Source: Blautia glucerasea | GTDB lineage: Bacteria > Bacillota > Clostridia > Lachnospirales > Lachnospiraceae | Assembly: GCF_013304385.1 (NCBI RefSeq) | Contig: NZ_JAAITU010000021.1 | Location: 1-64,000, forward strand | Length of the DNA: 64,000 nucleotides | Direction of reading: 5' to 3' | Part shown: in pieces, positions 9,752 through 17,147 of the stretch | How positions within the stretch are numbered: the first letter of the stretch is position 1 | Layout of the letters: each line of letters begins with the position of its first letter | The notes under the pieces: generated by a model | Seen by the model: only the letters and a program-made list of their open reading frames with translations | Databases searched by the model: none | Told to the model about the DNA's origin: nothing | Translations under genes and position numbers: made by a program

Positions 9752-10217
9752 GACTTTGGAACATTTACCCGAAGTGAGGGCGGCGGTGGCTGCCCTCTCC
9801 CCGGAGGACCGGGAACTGCTGGCGGCGGTGCAGGCATCGCCTTTCAAGCTGGCAGCGCCGGAGCAGTTCAAGGAGTTTGCGGCCAACATCGACTATTTCG
9901 TGTTTGAGCCCAATATCCACGATTTGAACGATCTGGGCTGGCGGTATCTGGCACAGCACATGGATATGCTGCTGCCCCCAGAACTTCTGAAAGCAATCGA
10001 CCCTGTTCCTTTTGGCAAGTACGCCATGCAGGAGGAACAGGGCCATTTTACGGAACACGGATATATTTCTCTTTCCGGCGACGAGTGGGTGCATGAACGC
10101 CCTGCGGAGCCGGAGAAAAAGCCCTCCATCCGGGAACGGCTGGAACAGGGCAAGAAAGAATGTGCGGAGAAAAACAAGGCGCAGCCCCACAAGGAAAAGT
10201 CTGCGCCGGAACTGTAA
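9738..10217 (+). CDS. Small ArdA-like protein with KPSIRERLE tail
   Basis: The 159-aa protein has an acidic middle (PNIHDLNDLGWRYLAQHM, then MQEEQGHFTEHGYI). This closely parallels the second half of the ArdA-type domain encoded by the next gene (PNIEDYDDLGRYYIEELD, EESGTFTDQGYV). It therefore looks like a partial ArdA-like domain, a DNA-mimic fold known to block type I restriction enzymes; whether this short version is active is unknown. The C-terminus has KKPSIRERLEQGKKECAE, a tail also found on the next protein. ATG 9738 follows GTG and CTG codons and overlaps topB by 14 bases. Confidence 0.72.
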   Translation: MAENKTLEHLPEVRAAVAALSPEDRELLAAVQASPFKLAAPEQFKEFAANIDYFVFEPNIHDLNDLGWRYLAQHMDMLLPPELLKAIDPVPFGKYAMQEEQGHFTEHGYISLSGDEWVHERPAEPEKKPSIRERLEQGKKECAEKNKAQPHKEKSAPEL

Positions 10218-10229
10218 GGAGGTGCTGAT

Positions 10230-12056
10230 ATGCCATATTACGATCACAACAAGGATTATCCCTTTGCCGCCTTTATCACCAATCTTGGGAAGTACAATGA
10301 GGGCGAGCTTGTGGGCGAGTGGGTGAAGTTTCCCACCACCGCCGAAGAATTGAAGGAAGTGTTTAAGCGGATCGGAATCGGCCAGAAGGATGACTTCGGC
10401 CAGCCCTATGAAGAATGGTTCATCACGGACTATGACTGCTATGTGGACGGTCTTTACAGTAAGCTGGGTGAATATGAAAATCTGGACGAGCTGAATTATC
10501 TGGCATCGAAGCTGGATGAAATGAGCGAAAGCGAATACGCACAGTTTCAGGCCGGTATGGAAATGGGCGACCATTGCGGCAGCCTGCAGGAGATCATCAA
10601 CCTGACGGAAAATCTGGACTGCTATGAGGTTTATCCCAATATTGAGGACTATGACGATTTGGGACGCTATTACATCGAAGAACTGGACGTTATGCAGGTG
10701 CCAGAGCATTTGCAGAATTACATCGACTATGAGGCCTACGGCCGGGACGTTGCGTTGGAGGAAAGCGGCACCTTCACGGATCAGGGCTATGTGCGTGATA
10801 CGGGTGACAGTTTCCATGAGTATTATGACGGCGAGCGTGGCAGCATCCCTGACGAGTACCGGGTGATGACTTTCCAAGACGATCTTCCCGAAGAAGAAAA
10901 ATCCGAGTGGGCTATGGATATCGCCTTTGACATGGACGAGTTTTTTCGTCAGAACGATTCACAGTATGCGGCGGAGCACCCGGAGGCACACGCCGCAAAG
11001 GAAGAACTGTATGAAAATCTGATGGCCGGACGCATTTCCGCTTTGGATGAAAAGCTGGCAGCGCTGGGGCAGACGCAGGAGGACTATCTTCCTTCGGAGA
11101 TTGAAAAGTTCAAGGACGCCACGTGCTATGAGGAATTTCTTGATTTTGATCCGGCGGAGGTCAAGGACGCTTTGGATGACCCGGAGAAGTCCCATGCGGA
11201 TGAAATGCTGTCCGCTGCGGAGAAGGTTGCCTCGGAAAAGATGACTGTGCTTGTAGTGGAGCCTATGAAGGAACCCTATGTGAAGGAGATTGACCCCGAT
11301 CTCCATTCCCTGCAGGCGGAGGTCGGCGGAGACATTGGCGCAACTTATCCCTATTCTGACCCGGTGGCGCTGGTTTGCAATGATGAAGGAAAGCTCATAG
11401 GGCTTGATCTGAACCGTGGGCTGCGGGATGAAAATGGAGAAATTTATGATATCGTAGCAGGGACTTTCCTGGTGGTTGGACTTGGTGAGGAAGATTTTGC
11501 GTCCCTGTCCCCGGAACTGATTCAGAAATACACGGAACAGTTCAAAACGCCGGAACGATTTATGCAGATCAATGGCAATATCGTTGTTCTCCCTGTCCCG
11601 GCAGATAAGCAAGACCTCGCTTATCTGCCAGACCGTTTTGAAACTGGCGAGCGTGTGCAGACACCGAGGGGTAGCTTTCAGGTGACGGCTATGAGCCGGG
11701 AGCAGATGGAGGCAGCCGGTTATGGCGTCCACCATATTTCCAATGATGGAAAGTATCTTATCATGGGAAACGGTACACGGGCCTTTGCCGTGGCAGCGGA
11801 ACAGCCGGAAAAGGATAATCCCCTCCGCACAGCGGAAATGACATTGGAGGATGACTACGGCATGATCGACGGCGTTATCAACAACGGCAGACGCGGCGAA
11901 GAATTGGAAAAAGCCCAGGGGTACGCAGAGCGGACGACGCCGGAGAAGCCTTCCATCCGTGAGCGGTTGGAGGACGCCAAACGGGAATGTGCCGAGCATA
12001 AACCCCAGGAGGGCAAGAAGCCCGGTCGTGATGTGCCGGAGCATGACTGCCTATGA
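10230..12056 (+). CDS. ArdA antirestriction / DUF3846 / YodL-DUF4316 fusion
   Basis: The 608-aa acidic protein is built of several parts. Residues 1-195 are ArdA-like (ITNLGKYNEGELVGEWVKFP, YCYxDxYD-type acidic repeats). A helical linker follows. Residues ~334-450 look like DUF3846 (MTVLVVEPMKEPYVKEI...GLDLNRGLRDENGEIYDI). Residues ~480-600 look like YodL/DUF4316 (ETGERVQTPRGSFQVTAM, EMTLEDDYGMIDGVINNG), ending in KPSIRERLEDAKRECAE. ArdA mimics B-form DNA and inhibits type I restriction, protecting incoming single-stranded or newly replicated ICE DNA; here it complements the methyltransferase encoded upstream. The ribosome site AAGGAGG is at 10,217-10,223. Domain borders are by eye. Confidence 0.85.
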   Translation: MPYYDHNKDYPFAAFITNLGKYNEGELVGEWVKFPTTAEELKEVFKRIGIGQKDDFGQPYEEWFITDYDCYVDGLYSKLGEYENLDELNYLASKLDEMSESEYAQFQAGMEMGDHCGSLQEIINLTENLDCYEVYPNIEDYDDLGRYYIEELDVMQVPEHLQNYIDYEAYGRDVALEESGTFTDQGYVRDTGDSFHEYYDGERGSIPDEYRVMTFQDDLPEEEKSEWAMDIAFDMDEFFRQNDSQYAAEHPEAHAAKEELYENLMAGRISALDEKLAALGQTQEDYLPSEIEKFKDATCYEEFLDFDPAEVKDALDDPEKSHADEMLSAAEKVASEKMTVLVVEPMKEPYVKEIDPDLHSLQAEVGGDIGATYPYSDPVALVCNDEGKLIGLDLNRGLRDENGEIYDIVAGTFLVVGLGEEDFASLSPELIQKYTEQFKTPERFMQINGNIVVLPVPADKQDLAYLPDRFETGERVQTPRGSFQVTAMSREQMEAAGYGVHHISNDGKYLIMGNGTRAFAVAAEQPEKDNPLRTAEMTLEDDYGMIDGVINNGRRGEELEKAQGYAERTTPEKPSIRERLEDAKRECAEHKPQEGKKPGRDVPEHDCL

Positions 12057-12250
12057 GCCGAAGCAAGAAATGGCGGTTGGAATGGGCGTTCTTCCTGGGT
12101 GACAACGGCAGGCGGCAGTATAACCATATCTGTAAAAAATGTGTTCACGGCTGCAAGCAGAGTTTCCGGGCGTGTCTGGTCGCTTGTCCGCATTACAGTT
12201 CCAAACGATCTAAAATTTGTGAAGATAAGGGTGGAAAAACCGCAGAATAA
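12053..12250 (+). CDS. Small Cys-rich ICE protein, unknown
   Basis: The 65-aa basic protein has six cysteines grouped as CKKCVHGC and CLVACPHY plus a later Cys, which suggests metal binding (zinc-knuckle-like). The start overlaps the preceding stop as ATGA, which argues for a real, coupled gene. It is the last gene of the long plus-strand transfer operon; the terminator at 12,361 follows. Function unknown; a nucleic-acid-binding role is only a guess from the basic, Cys-rich composition. Confidence 0.65.
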   Translation: MSRSKKWRLEWAFFLGDNGRRQYNHICKKCVHGCKQSFRACLVACPHYSSKRSKICEDKGGKTAE

Positions 12251-12677
12251 TTCCCTGTATCCGTATTTTCAAAGGGAGCCTTTATGATTTCTCATGTGTC
12301 GGTCTGCTTGCTGGCACATGAAAAAAATGCTTGATTTCAAACACTTTCTGTCACGCAAAACGGGAGTACAGCTTTTCGGTTCGTCCGATCGGCTGTACTC
12401 CCGCTTTTTCTTTTTAATCAAATTATTTGAACAGGGGTACAAACTGTACCTCAGTTAGAGAAGGATTTCCATAGTATTTTTTTAGGATTGGATAGGAAAG
12501 GATGGATAGCCGCCGCAGTAGGCGTTGTGGGAATGTGCGTAAACTGTCAGAATTGCGAGGCTGTGGGAAAGCTGTTTGCAGGCCTGTGGGAAAAGGCTTG
12601 TCTTTTTCCATCAGGTTGTGAATGGTTTTTCCATCGGCACGAGCGGCAGTTTTCCATATTTCCATGACGCAAGAAAA
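12251..12677. other. Intergenic stretch with terminator and TGTGGGAA repeats
   Basis: This stretch separates two convergent transcripts. It holds the strong terminator described at 12,361-12,416 and three direct copies of TGTGGGAA at 12,526, 12,562 and 12,585. An 80-codon minus-strand open frame at 12,423-12,665 has only a weak ribosome site and composition unlike its neighbours; I do not call it. Confidence 0.5.
12361..12416. terminator. Strong (bidirectional) terminator
   Basis: Perfect 12-bp arms CGGGAGTACAGC (12,361-12,372) and GCTGTACTCCCG (12,392-12,403) are followed by CTTTTTCTTTTT. An A-rich run precedes it, so it may also stop minus-strand transcripts. It closes the plus-strand transfer operon. 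Confidence 0.9.
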
Positions 12678-13010
12678 TCATCCAACGATCAGCCGGTATA
12701 CCGTCAGCGGCACATACCACACTGCCACGATCAATCGCCATGCCAGAACGAAACCACCAATCACACCGCCGATAATAAAGTTCAGTGCAAACAGGGCAAT
12801 CCCTCCACCCAGGGAGCCGCCGCCCGGCACGATCCAGAGGCACATCCGATGGAGGCCAAACGGCAGCCCGCAGAGTATCCAGAGCCATACATAGTCAAGC
12901 TCTCCGTTCTTCACGCAGGCGGATTTGAAGATACAATACAGGATCAGTGCCACGGTTACGGGCAATACGCTTTTGAAGAAAAATGCTTTGATTGCTTCGC
13001 TTCTTGTCAT
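12678..13010 (-). CDS. Small four-helix membrane protein (DUF6050-like)
   Basis: The 110-aa protein has about four hydrophobic segments: SVLPVTVALILYCIF, VWLWILCGLPFGL, a Gly-rich loop with IALFALNFIIGGVIGG, and LIVAVWYVPLTVYRL. It resembles small membrane proteins called DUF6050 in ICEs. Start 13,010 is chosen over the longer version because AGGAGG lies directly upstream (complement of 13,018-13,024). It is encoded downstream of the relaxase on the same strand, and may be co-transcribed with mobC and the relaxase gene. Function unknown. Confidence 0.7.
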   Translation of the reverse strand: MTRSEAIKAFFFKSVLPVTVALILYCIFKSACVKNGELDYVWLWILCGLPFGLHRMCLWIVPGGGSLGGGIALFALNFIIGGVIGGFVLAWRLIVAVWYVPLTVYRLIVG

Positions 13011-13081
13011 CGGTAAAACCTCCTTCCGCAGTTCCATTATACAGGATGCCGGGAGCTGCGCCCAGCGTCTTTCAAAGAAAT

Positions 13082-14425
13082 TTATTCAAGTTCATGCCGC
13101 CGCTGTTGTTCCTGTTCCTTTGGAACGGCCAGAAGCGCATCCACATTTTGCTTGACGGTCTCGTATTCCTGGGCTTCGGTTCTTGCGGTTTTGTACTCGG
13201 CAAGAAGGCGTTCCTTTTCTGCGCTGAGATTTGCAAGCTCCGTTTTCATGCTTTCTGTTGTCGGCAGCGGTACAGCACCCAGCCGTTTCAATTCTCTGGC
13301 GGCGGCTTCAAAAAGGATGATCTCGCTCTCATGCCCCCGCAGGAACTTTTCTTTATCATTCGATTTACGGTATCGGTCATAAAGCGGCTTTAGCTGACGG
13401 TAAGTTCCGGCATGCTTCATCACAAGGGCAAGTTCGGCACTTCTACTTTCTATCCGCTTGATCTCTGCATGAGCGGTATCCCTTCGTGCGGATATTGCGG
13501 TCAATTTGCTTTCCAGTTCTCCATAACTGCTTATCCCGTGCTCGGTCAGGAAATTCATGGTCTTGGCGGCCTGTTTCAGATTGTTCAGCTTCGCCCAATG
13601 GGTGAAGCCTGCGTTCTGCTGTGCCTTGATGTTATTCTGGATATCAATGAGCAGACTGATCTTTCCGTCCTGCCGTTTCGGTTGGCGGGAAGGTCTGGAG
13701 CGTGCGGCAATCCGGTCGGCAAGGGCTTCTTCGGTGTAGTCCACACCCAGGGTTTTCAGACGGGTGAACCGTTCCTGATCCGGTGCTCTGGCAGAGATAT
13801 ACTTGCCTCGCTTGATCTCATAACCTTCTCTCCGCAGGCGACGAAGCAGTTCTTCCAGATCGGAACAGGCTGGCAGAAGTCGGTCAATGGCAGCTTTCAA
13901 CTTTGCCTTATAGCTGGTGCCGTTCTGCGCAGCCTGATGTTCAATATAGCTCTTGCCCTTGTCCTGTCCGGGGATGATGACAGACAGACCGTGTTCCTTG
14001 CAAAGCCGGTCCGAAGTGCGGCGGATATAGTGATAACTCCGCTTGTTGGAATGATAGTGCTTGTGATCCGTGAAGCTGACCGCATTGAAAATCAGATGGT
14101 TATGGACGTGCTCCTTGTCTATGTGGGTGGTCAGCACAAATTCATACTTGCCGCCCAAGATTTCTTTTGCAAGTTCCATGCCTATTTCATGGGCCTGTTC
14201 CGGCGTAACCTCCCCAGGCTGAAAGGCTTGGATCAGGTGGCGGCCCAGATTTGTTCCCTTGTCGATGGCATGGCGGCGGGTCCAGGCAAATTCGATATCC
14301 GCAGTTTCGGCGGCACAGCCATAGGAGGATACAAGCAGTTTTCCGTCCGTCTTTTTCGGGTTGCAGATATAGTCAATGGCTGCTTTCAGCGTTGACTTGA
14401 TAGGATGCGTCTTTGTAACTGCCAT
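13082..14425 (-). CDS. Relaxase / mobilization nuclease (PF03432 type)
   Basis: The 447-aa protein opens MAVTKTHPIKSTLKAAIDYI, with the likely nicking Tyr at 19. Its metal-binding His cluster is HIDKEHVHNH at 101-110, and helical DNA-binding and coiled-coil segments follow. PF03432 relaxases nick one strand at oriT, stay covalently attached by the Tyr and pilot the strand through the type IV channel. The gene overlaps mobC by 40 bases in another frame, the usual MobC-relaxase arrangement. The putative oriT lies just upstream of mobC. The length is normal for this ICE family. Confidence 0.94.
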   Translation of the reverse strand: MAVTKTHPIKSTLKAAIDYICNPKKTDGKLLVSSYGCAAETADIEFAWTRRHAIDKGTNLGRHLIQAFQPGEVTPEQAHEIGMELAKEILGGKYEFVLTTHIDKEHVHNHLIFNAVSFTDHKHYHSNKRSYHYIRRTSDRLCKEHGLSVIIPGQDKGKSYIEHQAAQNGTSYKAKLKAAIDRLLPACSDLEELLRRLRREGYEIKRGKYISARAPDQERFTRLKTLGVDYTEEALADRIAARSRPSRQPKRQDGKISLLIDIQNNIKAQQNAGFTHWAKLNNLKQAAKTMNFLTEHGISSYGELESKLTAISARRDTAHAEIKRIESRSAELALVMKHAGTYRQLKPLYDRYRKSNDKEKFLRGHESEIILFEAAARELKRLGAVPLPTTESMKTELANLSAEKERLLAEYKTARTEAQEYETVKQNVDALLAVPKEQEQQRRHELE

Positions 14426-14715
14426 ATCTCGTCCAGCCTTTCCCGTATCTCATCCATGTCAGCTTGATACGCATGACCTCCGGCGTTGATTCGCTTGGCG
14501 ATCTGATTGATGTTCCGACCAATGGCGGAAAGCTCTTTGGTGAACGCCTTGATATCTGCGGTGTCCGTATAGATGATATACCCGTCAATCGCCATCTTGC
14601 GGAGGTAGGCACCATATCTGCGTGTGGGTAACTGGCTCATTTTTTCGTCTATGAGCCGCTTTTCGTCCTCCGTAACATAGAATTTCATTTGGATATTCCG
14701 CTTTCGGTTTGCCAT
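14386..14715 (-). CDS. mobC: MobC-like relaxosome accessory protein
   Basis: The 109-aa basic protein starts MANRKRNIQMKFYVTEDE, a ribbon-helix-helix-like beginning. It contains the conserved AIGRNINQIAKRINAGG segment of MobC proteins (PF05713 type). MobC binds near oriT and helps the relaxase open and nick DNA. Start 14,715 is chosen because GGAGGCGGC lies just upstream on the minus strand and because upstream in-frame residues look non-coding. It is translated first and coupled to the relaxase. Confidence 0.88.
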   Translation of the reverse strand: MANRKRNIQMKFYVTEDEKRLIDEKMSQLPTRRYGAYLRKMAIDGYIIYTDTADIKAFTKELSAIGRNINQIAKRINAGGHAYQADMDEIRERLDEIWQLQRRILSSQR

Positions 14716-14749
14716 GCGCCGCCTCCGTTCTTTATAAGGGTTTGGGACT

Positions 14750-14830
14750 ATCCCAACAAGCAATTTTGAATTTTCGGGCAAGGGACCTGAAAATCTCAAA
14801 ATTCGCAAGCGGGTACTCGCTTGCTGTGCT
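14750..14830. other. Candidate oriT region
   Basis: Directly upstream of mobC are two inverted repeats. One is an imperfect pair, TTTTGAATTTTCGGG at 14,764-14,778 with CCTGAAAATCTCAAAA at 14,786-14,801. The other is a perfect GCAAGC/GCTTGC pair at 14,805-14,824. Such repeats beside mobC are the usual setting of oriT and its nic site. The nick position was not determined. Confidence 0.55.
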
Positions 14831-14933
14831 TGCTACCGTATCTTATCCCTACTTATAAAGCGTTTCGGAAGTCCCCAAATACCCGCAAAAGAGCATAAAA
14901 TAAGAGCCGCTCTACAAACTGGTAAAGCGACTC

Positions 14934-15278
14934 TTATTCGTTCATCTTGATTGCCCCATCAATGGTTGCTTCCACAATAGGAAGATACTTCTCTGGGCAG
15001 AGTGCCAACTTGTGGCTAACTCGTTGACGCAGCTTGCTTTCTTCTCGCATGACCTCTGGATTGAAATATCGTTCCATCGGCAAGCCGCAGATTTTTACAA
15101 GCTGAATGATAACCGGCAAACTTGGAATCGTTTGCTCTAATTCGATATTGGCAAGATAGCGCGGATCAACATGTATCTGCTCTGCCAACACTCTGCGAGA
15201 CATATTCAAAGCCTCCCGCGCGGCTTTTATATCTGCACCAAAGGTTTCAAAGCCAGGGCAGTCTTTAACTTTTGCCAT
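14934..15278 (-). CDS. XRE-family helix-turn-helix regulator
   Basis: The 114-aa protein has a HTH_3 domain at about 10-66, with IKAAREALNMSRRVLAEQ followed by VDPRYLANIELEQTIPSL. A helical tail then ends in YLPIVEATIDGAIKMNE. Cro/cI-type regulators bind palindromes as dimers. This one sits between the putative oriT/mobC block and the divergent araC gene, so it could control transfer genes or the cargo operon. The start is at 15,278, and the frame is intact. Confidence 0.85.
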   Translation of the reverse strand: MAKVKDCPGFETFGADIKAAREALNMSRRVLAEQIHVDPRYLANIELEQTIPSLPVIIQLVKICGLPMERYFNPEVMREESKLRQRVSHKLALCPEKYLPIVEATIDGAIKMNE

Positions 15279-15329
15279 TCAACATCACCCACATACATTT
15301 TATATTTCATAGTTTGCACATGGAATGAT

Positions 15330-15359
15330 TTGATATGTATCGCACCTACATTTTATAAT
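15330..15359 (+). promoter_or_regulatory. Promoter candidate for the araC-type gene
   Basis: TTGATA at 15,330-15,335 and TATAAT at 15,354-15,359 with an 18-bp spacer. It would give a leader of about 80 bases containing the palindrome at 15,415. Confidence 0.55.
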
Positions 15360-15414
15360 TCTTTGTTATGCCATGCTCTCCTTGACTGATTACCAAATAT
15401 GAAGTATTATATGC

Positions 15415-15428
15415 TTAGTCTCGACTAA
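15415..15428. promoter_or_regulatory. Palindromic operator candidate TTAGTC-TC-GACTAA
   Basis: A 14-bp perfect palindrome lies in the leader of the araC-type gene, 21 bases before its ATG. Its form resembles TTAGG-type DtxR/MntR-family boxes, and a DtxR-type gene ends this cargo block, so metal-dependent repression is plausible but not shown. Confidence 0.4.
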
Positions 15429-15448
15429 CTTAAAAAGGAGGGCGCACA

Positions 15449-16414
15449 ATGACAAATCAATACATGACAAAGCTGTACCATGATCTGCTCTCCAACTCTC
15501 CGCAGACAGTGACAATAGATATTCCGGCTGATATGGGAACAGGCCAGATTTCACAGGTTGTTACAAAGCAAGGTGCTGTTGTATCCGACTGGAAAATGAA
15601 CTATTTTTCAGATATGAATGTGCAGGGTGTAAGCTGCGAAGATTATATTCAACTTCTATTTTGCTTCAATGATGGCGTATCGTGGAATATTGCAGATGCG
15701 CGTCAAAGTGTCAGCATACAGAAGGGCGAATCCTGTATTTATCGAGGACATGGTAAGATGGAATACCTGTGTTATTCCGGAAAGACAGATTTCCTTTTCA
15801 AAAATATAAAAATTCCCATGCCCTATTTCCACAAAATTTTGAGTGACTACTTTGAAGATAGTGAGATAGATGCTTATGAGAAAAAGTTATTGACTGAAAT
15901 TTCAAAAGTGAGCGTTACCCCGTATATGGAACACATTTTTGCGGAGGTAAAAGATTTTTCGCAATATCGTGGCGGTTTAGGGTATCTATTCTTGGAAAGC
16001 AAAGTTTTTGAATTGCTGTCTGTGTATTTGAGTGAAGTATTGGAACTCAATATTCTTTCGTCGAGCTATATCAGCATTTCCAAAAGTGACAGGGACTCGA
16101 TTACCGAGGCAAAACGGATCATCGACAGCCAGCTTGCCCTGGCTCCGAGCTGCGAGGAATTGGCGCGGCAGGTCAATATCAGCACTTCAAAATTGACGAA
16201 GGGCTTTTCCTCCCTGTTCGGAACATCGGTTCATGCGTATGTCATCGACCAGCGGTTAGAAAAGGCGGCAAGCCTGCTGTTAGAAAGTAATTTGAATGTC
16301 AGCCAGGTGGCTATACTGGTGGGATATTCAAAAGCGAGCAATTTCGCAGCGGCGTTCAAAAGGAAATACGGAGTGAATCCGAAAAACTATAAAGCAGAAG
16401 CTACGATTGGATAA
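15449..16414 (+). CDS. AraC-family regulator (PchR/YbtA-like)
   Basis: The 321-aa protein has an unassigned N-terminal sensing domain (1-210) and a C-terminal AraC DNA-binding domain with two HTHs. The first is in CEELARQVNISTSKLTKGF, the second in NVSQVAILVGYSKASNFAAA. The C-terminus, with ...FKRKYGVNPKNY, is of the PchR/YbtA type that activates siderophore uptake genes when the ferri-siderophore is bound. AAAAAGGAGGG at 15,432-15,442 gives the start. The gene precedes an ECF/ABC transport operon whose promoter carries two AraC-like direct repeats, so it is most likely its activator. The ligand is unknown. Confidence 0.88.
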   Translation: MTNQYMTKLYHDLLSNSPQTVTIDIPADMGTGQISQVVTKQGAVVSDWKMNYFSDMNVQGVSCEDYIQLLFCFNDGVSWNIADARQSVSIQKGESCIYRGHGKMEYLCYSGKTDFLFKNIKIPMPYFHKILSDYFEDSEIDAYEKKLLTEISKVSVTPYMEHIFAEVKDFSQYRGGLGYLFLESKVFELLSVYLSEVLELNILSSSYISISKSDRDSITEAKRIIDSQLALAPSCEELARQVNISTSKLTKGFSSLFGTSVHAYVIDQRLEKAASLLLESNLNVSQVAILVGYSKASNFAAAFKRKYGVNPKNYKAEATIG

Positions 16415-16429
16415 ATGCAAAAATACTGA

Positions 16430-16458
16430 TTTTGGGTAGAATAAAATTGGTTTTGGGT
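16430..16458 (+). promoter_or_regulatory. Direct repeats TTTTGGGT, 21 bp apart (AraC site candidate)
   Basis: Copies at 16,430-16,437 and 16,451-16,458 lie on the same face of the helix, two turns apart. The second abuts the -35 hexamer of the downstream promoter. That is the classic layout of AraC-family activator sites. Confidence 0.6.
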
Positions 16459-16486
16459 TGGAATCGTGGGCGCAAATTGCTATTAT
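16458..16486 (+). promoter_or_regulatory. Promoter candidate of the ECF operon
   Basis: TTGGAA (16,458-16,463), a 17-bp spacer and TATTAT (16,481-16,486). The weak -35 overlapping the direct repeat fits an activator-dependent promoter. Confidence 0.55.
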
Positions 16487-16487
16487 A

Positions 16488-16526
16488 TGTGGTGTGGTTA
16501 GAGGAAGCTAACCACACCACATTTTC
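16488..16526 (+). terminator. Hairpin with 14-bp perfect arms (terminator or attenuator)
   Basis: TGTGGTGTGGTTAG (16,488-16,501) pairs with CTAACCACACCACA (16,508-16,521), then TTTTCATTTT. It ends the araC transcript. It also lies at the very start of the ECF transcript, where it could act as a 5' protective or attenuating hairpin. Confidence 0.7.
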
Positions 16527-16550
16527 ATTTTCTCAGAGGAGGATACTGGT

Positions 16551-17147
16551 ATGAGTTCCCAGAAAAAAAGTTCCCGGCTTGAGGGAAAAGATTTAATTAC
16601 TATCGGCATCTACACCGTCATCTATGTCGTGATTGTTATGCTGGTGGCGATGCTTGGCTTTATCCCCATTTTTATTCCGCTGATGGCGGTACTGTGCCCT
16701 TTGATTGGCGGCATCCCCTATATGCTGTATGTTACAAAGGCTAAAAAATTCGGGATGACTGCAATCATGGGTTTCCTGATTGGCCTAATCATGGTGTTCT
16801 TCGGCAACGGCTATCTTACTATGGTAACTGGTCTCGTTGGCGGCCTGTTGGCCGACGTGATCCTGAAAAAGGCGGACTACAAAAGTGCAAAGAGTACAGT
16901 TCTTTCCTGCGGCGTGTTCAGCATCTGGGTGTTTGGCAACTTTGCTCCCATTTTCCTGAACCGTGAAAGCTATATGGTAATGTTGACTGAAGGATACGGC
17001 GCTGAATATGCAGCTACCCTTAATACATATATGCCTATGTGGATTGCGCCTATTCTGCTGGTTGCCTGCTTTGTGTTTGGCCTTGTCGGAGGTGTGATTG
17101 GGAAAGCTATTTGCAAAAAGCACTTCCAGCGTGCCGGTATTGCATAA
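16551..17147 (+). CDS. ECF transporter S component (MptD/Trep_Strep type)
   Basis: The 198-aa protein has five or six membrane segments, including TIGIYTVIYVVIVMLVAMLG, a Gly/Pro-rich loop and ILLVACFVFGLVGGVIGKA near the C-terminus. It resembles the Trep_Strep (MptD-like) putative S components of energy-coupling-factor importers. The S component binds the substrate; T and A components follow at once (the next start overlaps this stop), so this is a dedicated ECF system. AGAGGAGG at 16,536-16,542 precedes the ATG. The substrate is unknown; the context points to a metal or metal chelate. Confidence 0.8.
   Translation: MSSQKKSSRLEGKDLITIGIYTVIYVVIVMLVAMLGFIPIFIPLMAVLCPLIGGIPYMLYVTKAKKFGMTAIMGFLIGLIMVFFGNGYLTMVTGLVGGLLADVILKKADYKSAKSTVLSCGVFSIWVFGNFAPIFLNRESYMVMLTEGYGAEYAATLNTYMPMWIAPILLVACFVFGLVGGVIGKAICKKHFQRAGIA

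Noticed and set aside
7718-9889. Very long open frame (723 codons) antisense to topB
   Set aside because: It mirrors topB codon by codon in a G/C-third-position-rich gene, has no ribosome site and reads as low-complexity Arg/Gly/Leu-rich sequence. It is a codon-bias shadow.
12423-12665. 80-codon minus-strand frame downstream of the small membrane protein
   Set aside because: Weak ribosome site, no motif, and it overlaps the terminator zone and TGTGGGAA repeats.
13412-14395. 327-codon plus-strand frame across the relaxase
   Set aside because: The minus strand has the relaxase His cluster and a MobC neighbour; the plus-strand frame has no recognisable domain.
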